DNA of 64,000 nucleotides from Longimicrobiales bacterium (GTDB lineage: Bacteria; Gemmatimonadota; Gemmatimonadetes; Longimicrobiales; Gaopeijiaceae). Positions within the stretch are counted from its first letter, which is position 1. The number at the start of each line of letters is the position of its first letter. The stretch lies in contig JANQNV010000172.1 in NCBI GenBank assembly GCA_028279425.1, forward strand, positions 18,579-82,578, in the 5' to 3' direction. The notes below the pieces were generated by a model. That model was not told where the DNA came from, searched no databases, and saw nothing but the letters and a program-made list of their open reading frames with translations. Made by a program: the position numbers and the translations under genes. Below are positions 59,322 to 64,000 of the stretch, in pieces.

Positions 59322-62119
59322 CCCGGTGTCGCCCGCTCCGCTTCGGCGGATCGTGGGCTACCGCGGTCCTCGGGATCGCGGCGGTATGGGTGGGTCTCCC
59401 CGCGCAGCTGGCCGCTCAGGCGCAGTCCGGTGACTTCGCGATCGCGGTGCGTGACGTTTCGATGATCGATGCCCTCGACCGCCTCGTGGAACTCACCGGG
59501 ATCGACCTCGTGTTCTCGTCCGACGTGACGAGGGGTCGGACGGCGTTCTGCCAGTTGGACGACGCGTCTGCCGAGGCCCTTCTGCGCTGCATCGTGGAGA
59601 GCGGTGGGCTCGACTTCTACCGCTTGTCGTCGGGTACGTACGTGGTCGTCGAGCCTGCGGCGAGAGGGCCCGAGGTGGGTCATGTGTCGGGCGTCGTGCT
59701 CGATGGCACCACAGGCGGCCCCGTCGCCTACGCGGTCGTCGAGACGGCCGACGGCGCGGCGCGGGCGGTGACGAGTCCCGACGGCTTCTTTCACCTCCCG
59801 GGCCTCCTGCCCGGAGCCCACGAGGTGTGGGTGCGCCGGCTCGGATACTCGGTGTCGCGTGAAGATGTCGACGTTGAGCCGAAGGCCGGCGTGAGACGAC
59901 GGTTCGTGCTGGAACCGACCGCGGTGGAGATGGATCCGATCGTGGTCAACGGCATGGAGCGCCGCCCGTCGGGCCGGGCGCTCGGAGCCGATGTGGTGTT
60001 CGACGATGACGTCGGGCCGGGGCCGGCGCAGCCCGAGGGGGTGGCGTTGGCGCCGGGGCGCGCGGTCGGCGTCGCCCGAGCTCCCTTCTTCGCCGACGTG
60101 CACATCCAGGGCGGCCGTTCGGGGGAGCACCTCGTGCGTCTCGATGGAGCGCCCGTCTTCGAGCCGGTGTCGCTCGGACGAATGCTCGGCGCCTTCAGCC
60201 CGCTCGCGGTTCGCCGTCTGACAGTACGCAAGGCCGGCTTCGGCGCCGCAGAGGGCAGTCTGATCGGAGGCGCGGTCGACGTGCAGCACGAGCCGGCGCG
60301 GGCGGGGGCCACGGGCCTCACGGTGCTCGCCGACCCCTACGCCGTGAACGGCCGACTCAATCTCCCATTCGACGCCAGCGGTGAGTCCGGGGCCTTGATG
60401 GTTGCGGCGCGCGGGTCCGTGTGGGACGTGTTCCAGGAGCGGTCGCTCGATCAGGCGCTGCGCTCCTGGAACGTGCCCGATCCGGTTCTCCTTCGCTCGG
60501 TCGTCGGCGACGGCGAGGCCCCCACCGATCGTCTCGACTTCCAGTCGCGCAGCGACGGTGCCGACCTCTCGTTCTCCGACCTGCACGCGGCGGTCGACCT
60601 ACCCCTCGGCGCGTTCCGCTCCCTCGAGGCGTCGGTCTACCGGGGTACGAATGCGGTGGGCTCCGAGCTGTTCGCGTCGGGCCTCGTGCCGGGCGACCTG
60701 TCCAACCCGCTCCTGCTGTCTCGGGATTCGTACCGCTGGTCGAACACCGCGGGGCAGGTGGCGCTGCGCGCTCTCGTCGGTGACCGCGCGTCGGCCGCAC
60801 TCCGGATTCGGGGTAGTCTTCACGCCGTCGATCACGAATACGACATGATCTGGGGAGCCCAGGGCGGCTACGTGCCGGACGGCGCCGATCTCGACGCGAT
60901 CGAGGCGGCGCTGCGCACCACCCTCGATGGACAGGCCGGTGCCTGGGACGGGAGTGAGATCAGCGAGTTCGCGGTGGAGGGGCGCTTCGACTACTCGATC
61001 GGGTCCGGCCACCTGGTGTCGGGCGGCATCGAGGGGCTGCGCGTGCGCAGTCGCGTACAGCTCGAAGGCCCGTACTATCGTCCGATCCGTACCGTCACCG
61101 ACCAGTGGCGTGGGGTGGTGTGGGCGGAGGACCGACTCGAAGTGGGCCGGTCGTGGACCTTCGAGCCCGGCGTCCGGGCGACCTGGCTCGACTCGCGAGG
61201 AGGGGTGTCGTGGGAGCCACGCCTCGCGGTACGATTCGACCGGCCGGAGGCCAATATCGGGCCGTGGTCGGCGCGACTCGCGGCGGGGGTCTACCGGCAG
61301 TTCACCAACCGCTTCGACCTCACGACGCTCGGTCCGAGCGCCCTCGTACCGGGGGTTCAATTCTGGCTCCCGGTCGACGGAAGCACGGAGGAACCGCGGG
61401 CTCGACACCTCGCCGCCGAGGCCGTCTGGAGTCCCTCCGAGTCGTGGGAATGGCGGGCCGAGGTGTACCACAAGTGGTTGGACCGGATCCTCGACCTCGA
61501 CTTCCCCGCGCTGCGCACCGGGGTCGGAGGACCCGCTGAGGGTGTGCACACGCAGACGGCGTTCATCGGAGAGGGGGAGGGGACGGCCTGGGGAGCGGGG
61601 GCGCGGTTCACCCGCACGACCGACCGGCTACGCCTTCAGGTCGGCTACGACTATTCGTTTTCGGAGCGCACCTTCCCCGGGCGTTTCGACGGGCAGCGTC
61701 AGCCCGCACCCTGGGTGGAGCCGCATCGGCTCTACGCCGGAGTGGATGCCGACCTCGGCCGGAGCCTTTCGGTCCGGCTCGACGGCCGCGGTGTGTGGGG
61801 CCGGTCATGGGGACTGCGGCGCTCCTACTACGACGTCGTGGCGCTCGACCCCGTAGTCGACGGCCCGGAGGTCGGCCGACCCGGCGACGATCTCCTGCCT
61901 GCTCTGATCGACCTCGACGTGGCGTTGGGGTGGACCGGGCGCATTGGCACATCCCGCATCGAGCTTCGCGGCGAGGTACGAAACCTGCTCGATCGAGACA
62001 ACGTGCTCGACCAGATTCTGCGCCGCACCCTCGATGACGAGGGGCCGGCCGCCTACGCGGCGCACCCGCGAACCCTTCCCGGGATCGCATCGATCTTCAC
62101 CATGCGCATCAGCCGATAG
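59318..62119 (+). CDS. STN-domain TonB-dependent receptor (transducer)
   Basis: The 933-residue protein has a signal peptide (WATAVLGIAAVWVGLPAQLA) and an STN signalling domain at about 35-110 (DFAIAVRDVSMIDALDRLVE, ALLRCIVESGGLDFYRLSSG). A carboxypeptidase-regulatory-like domain (HVSGVVLDGTTGGPVAYAVV), a plug (DVHIQGGRSGEHLVRLDGAP) and a barrel ending in GIASIFTMRISR follow. It takes up a ligand such as a siderophore and signals to FecR through the STN domain. The start is taken as GTG 59318 because it overlaps the fecR stop and gives a good signal peptide; an earlier TTG would add seven residues. Confidence 0.9.
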   Translation: MTRCRPLRFGGSWATAVLGIAAVWVGLPAQLAAQAQSGDFAIAVRDVSMIDALDRLVELTGIDLVFSSDVTRGRTAFCQLDDASAEALLRCIVESGGLDFYRLSSGTYVVVEPAARGPEVGHVSGVVLDGTTGGPVAYAVVETADGAARAVTSPDGFFHLPGLLPGAHEVWVRRLGYSVSREDVDVEPKAGVRRRFVLEPTAVEMDPIVVNGMERRPSGRALGADVVFDDDVGPGPAQPEGVALAPGRAVGVARAPFFADVHIQGGRSGEHLVRLDGAPVFEPVSLGRMLGAFSPLAVRRLTVRKAGFGAAEGSLIGGAVDVQHEPARAGATGLTVLADPYAVNGRLNLPFDASGESGALMVAARGSVWDVFQERSLDQALRSWNVPDPVLLRSVVGDGEAPTDRLDFQSRSDGADLSFSDLHAAVDLPLGAFRSLEASVYRGTNAVGSELFASGLVPGDLSNPLLLSRDSYRWSNTAGQVALRALVGDRASAALRIRGSLHAVDHEYDMIWGAQGGYVPDGADLDAIEAALRTTLDGQAGAWDGSEISEFAVEGRFDYSIGSGHLVSGGIEGLRVRSRVQLEGPYYRPIRTVTDQWRGVVWAEDRLEVGRSWTFEPGVRATWLDSRGGVSWEPRLAVRFDRPEANIGPWSARLAAGVYRQFTNRFDLTTLGPSALVPGVQFWLPVDGSTEEPRARHLAAEAVWSPSESWEWRAEVYHKWLDRILDLDFPALRTGVGGPAEGVHTQTAFIGEGEGTAWGAGARFTRTTDRLRLQVGYDYSFSERTFPGRFDGQRQPAPWVEPHRLYAGVDADLGRSLSVRLDGRGVWGRSWGLRRSYYDVVALDPVVDGPEVGRPGDDLLPALIDLDVALGWTGRIGTSRIELRGEVRNLLDRDNVLDQILRRTLDDEGPAAYAAHPRTLPGIASIFTMRISR

Positions 62120-62280
62120 CTCCTTCGAGGGCGTCCGATCGGCCTCCGCCCAAGCGCGCCGATCCGCCCGAGATCTCGGATGGCGATCGGCGAGTAGTCA
62201 TTGTGCAACTTTTGGGTGTACATAGTGTGTTCGGTTTGCTGGATAAACTATGAATCGTTCCTCTCGACACCCTAGATACC

Positions 62281-64000
62281 ATGCGATCCACCATATTTCG
62301 TTCCCGGCCCGCCCGCCGTCTTCTTGCGGCCGCGGTGCTGAGTCTCGGGCTCGTAGCCTGTGACGACGACGACACCACCGCCCCAACCCCGGCGCAGGGC
62401 TCGGACATCGCAACGCTCGCGTCGAACACCGGCGATCTGAGCACGCTCGTAGCTGCTCTCCAGGCCGCCGGTCTGGTCGAGGCGCTCCAGGGGGACGGTC
62501 CGTTTACGGTCTTCGCGCCCCGCGATGCCGCGTTCACGGCGCTCGGCGCCACCCTCGACGCGGTCCTCCAGAGCGAAAACGCCGACGTTCTCACCGACCT
62601 CCTCACCTACCACGTGGTTCCGGGCCGGGTCACCGCCGCCGACCTGCGTGAGGGCCTGGTGCTCCCGACCCTCGAAGGTGGATCGCTCGAGGTGAGCCCG
62701 GAGGGCGGAGCGTCGGTCAACGGCGCCAACGTCGTCTCGGCCGACATCGAGGCGAGCAACGGCGTCGTGCACGTGATCGACGCGGTGATGACGCAGGGGC
62801 TGAACAACGTCCAGCGCGCCGCGATCACGGCCGATGTGAGCACGCTCCTCACCGCTCTCGAAGCCGCCGGCATCGCCCATCCCCTCCAGGGAGGCGGTCC
62901 CTTCACGATCTTCGCGCCGGTGAACTCGGCCTTCGACGCCATCGACGCCGGTGCGCTCCTTGCCGACGCCGACCTCCTGTCGAAGACGCTGAACTACCAC
63001 GTCGTGCCGGGTGACATTCGCGCGGCCGACCTGAACGACGGCGACGTGCTCGTGACGCTCGAGGGGAGCCGCATTCGCGTCTCTCTCGACGGAGGAGCGA
63101 AGGTCAACGGCGCCAACATCACCGCCACCGACATCGTGGTCGACAACGGTGTGATCCACCTCATCGACGCCGTCCTGGTCGAGGCGATGGACGCGGTCGA
63201 GCGTGTGACGGTCACCCCGTCGGTATCGACCCTCGGGGCGGCCCTGAGCTCGGCCGGGCTGCTCGACGCCCTTTCGGCGTCCGGTCCGTTCACGATCTTC
63301 GCCCCGGTCAACGCAGCGTTCGACGCGGTCGACGTGAACGCGCTCCTCCTCCCCGAAAACCAGATGCTCCTCCGGGATCTGCTGACGTATCACGTGGTGC
63401 CCGGTACGATCCGTGCCGGTGACCTCGTCGATGGCGCGGAGCTCGAGACGTTGGAGGGCAACATGGTACGCGTCGACCTCTCGTCGGGCGCCAAGATCAA
63501 CGGTGCGTCGGTCGTGGCGACCGACATCGAGATCGACAACGGTGTGATCCACCTGATCGACGGTGTACTGCAGGAGAGCCTCAACATCGTCGAGCGCGCC
63601 TCGATCGAGGCCGACGTCTCGACGCTGGTAACGGCGGTGGGTGCGGCCGATCTGGCGGGTGTGCTGTCGGGTCCGGGGCCGTTCACCGTCTTCGCGCCGG
63701 TGAACTCGGCCTTCGCGGCGCTCGCACCGGGTCAGGTCGACGCGCTTCTCGAGCCGGGCAATATCGGGCTCCTTCAGGACGTTCTGACGTACCACGTGAT
63801 CCCGGGTGACATCCGCGCGGCCGATCTGGTCGACGGTGCCCAGGTGGCCACGGTCGAAGGCAACACCGTGACGATCGACCTCGACGGGGGCCCGAAGGTG
63901 AACGGCGCCAACGTCGTGGCGACCGACATCGTGACCGAAAACGGTGTGATCCACCTGATCGACGGTGTGCTGCTCGAGAGCCTGAACATCGTCGAGCGCG
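62281..64000 (+). CDS. Multi-domain fasciclin (FAS1) lipoprotein, truncated by the window edge
   Basis: An open frame from ATG 62281 reaches the window end without a stop (at least 573 residues). The lipobox is GLVAC followed by four Asp residues, an outer-membrane-type sorting context. At least four FAS1 domains of about 130 residues follow, each with GPFTVFAP or GPFTIFAP, YHVVPG or YHVIPG, and NGVIHLIDGVL or NGVVHVIDAVM. FAS1 domains mediate adhesion between cells or to matrix. The upstream region is AT-rich (62190-62280) and may hold the promoter; no clear ribosome site was seen. Confidence 0.88.
   Translation, partial: MRSTIFRSRPARRLLAAAVLSLGLVACDDDDTTAPTPAQGSDIATLASNTGDLSTLVAALQAAGLVEALQGDGPFTVFAPRDAAFTALGATLDAVLQSENADVLTDLLTYHVVPGRVTAADLREGLVLPTLEGGSLEVSPEGGASVNGANVVSADIEASNGVVHVIDAVMTQGLNNVQRAAITADVSTLLTALEAAGIAHPLQGGGPFTIFAPVNSAFDAIDAGALLADADLLSKTLNYHVVPGDIRAADLNDGDVLVTLEGSRIRVSLDGGAKVNGANITATDIVVDNGVIHLIDAVLVEAMDAVERVTVTPSVSTLGAALSSAGLLDALSASGPFTIFAPVNAAFDAVDVNALLLPENQMLLRDLLTYHVVPGTIRAGDLVDGAELETLEGNMVRVDLSSGAKINGASVVATDIEIDNGVIHLIDGVLQESLNIVERASIEADVSTLVTAVGAADLAGVLSGPGPFTVFAPVNSAFAALAPGQVDALLEPGNIGLLQDVLTYHVIPGDIRAADLVDGAQVATVEGNTVTIDLDGGPKVNGANVVATDIVTENGVIHLIDGVLLESLNIVER
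62401..64000 (+). repeat. Tandem FAS1 DNA repeats
   Basis: The codon for the Gly of GPFT(V/I)FAP recurs at 62497, 62896, 63283 and 63676, giving periods of 399, 387 and 393 bases. Several stretches of more than 20 bases are identical between copies (for example after the second and fourth motifs), so the DNA itself is repetitive and prone to recombination. Confidence 0.75.

Noticed and set aside
62272..63954. Minus-strand open frame of about 560 codons, rich in Asp, His, Arg and Val
   Set aside because: It is antisense to the FAS1 gene. Its low-complexity composition is the complement of repeated high-GC codons, and the plus strand shows clear FAS1 motifs.
62401..64000. Regular repeats taken as a CRISPR-like array
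   Set aside because: The period of about 390 bases stays in frame and encodes FAS1 domains; repeats are long and degenerate, with no spacer structure.

Overview
The window looks like a chromosomal stretch from a GC-rich, diderm bacterium. It carries SusC/SusD-type outer-membrane importers, a FecI/FecR/TonB-receptor signalling set, many lipoprotein signal peptides, TolC/RND efflux and paired M16 peptidases. High GC together with Bacteroidota-style outer-membrane machinery points to the FCB group, most plausibly Gemmatimonadota. This is an inference from gene content: no rRNA was seen and no search was run. I recognised no tRNA, rRNA, CRISPR array, integrase or transposase.

Layout. 1-6.1 kb (minus strand): a tightly packed set of an N-acyl-D-amino-acid deacylase-like amidohydrolase, a MscS channel, a Ycf46-like AAA ATPase, a thioredoxin-fold protein and a sugar-dehydrogenase-like lipoprotein, then the start of one more gene at the left edge. 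6.2-15.9 kb (plus): housekeeping genes, namely gpmI, a TPR protein, an active/inactive M16 peptidase pair, a Nudix hydrolase, an ECF sigma factor with its zinc anti-sigma factor, holA and a SPOR-domain protein. They end at a strong hairpin shared with a convergent dipeptidyl-peptidase-IV-like gene (15.9-18.3 kb, minus). 18.3-23.5 kb: a small membrane protein divergent from a cation-chloride-cotransporter-like permease, then a HEAT-repeat lipoprotein with a degenerate cyclophilin domain.

23.5-42.9 kb is the accessory part. A structured 335-bp leader precedes a SusC/SusD pair. Then come two unknown lipoproteins, a barrel-less carboxypeptidase-regulatory/plug-like protein and its broken tandem copy, an exported amidase, an orphan ECF sigma factor with a small exported two-cysteine protein, and three related Big2/beta-propeller lipoproteins around a second SusC-like receptor that has no SusD. 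The best candidate for something undescribed is this SusC plus propeller-lipoprotein set (34.6-42.2 kb), where a propeller lipoprotein may do the job SusD normally does.

43.1-51.3 kb (plus): mutS, a minimal lipidated TonB-C protein, a GT39-like membrane protein, cystathionine beta-synthase, a D-Ala-D-Ala-ligase-like protein and a rhomboid protease. 51.3-57.6 kb: an ArsR-TolC-MFP-RND-YgaP-like operon behind a conspicuous AT-rich operator. 57.7-62.1 kb: a translationally coupled FecI-type sigma factor, FecR and STN-domain TonB receptor. 62.3 kb to the right edge: a lipoprotein with at least four fasciclin (FAS1) domains that runs out of the window.

Translational coupling through ATGA, GTGA or TGATG overlaps is frequent, and it was used to choose many start codons.
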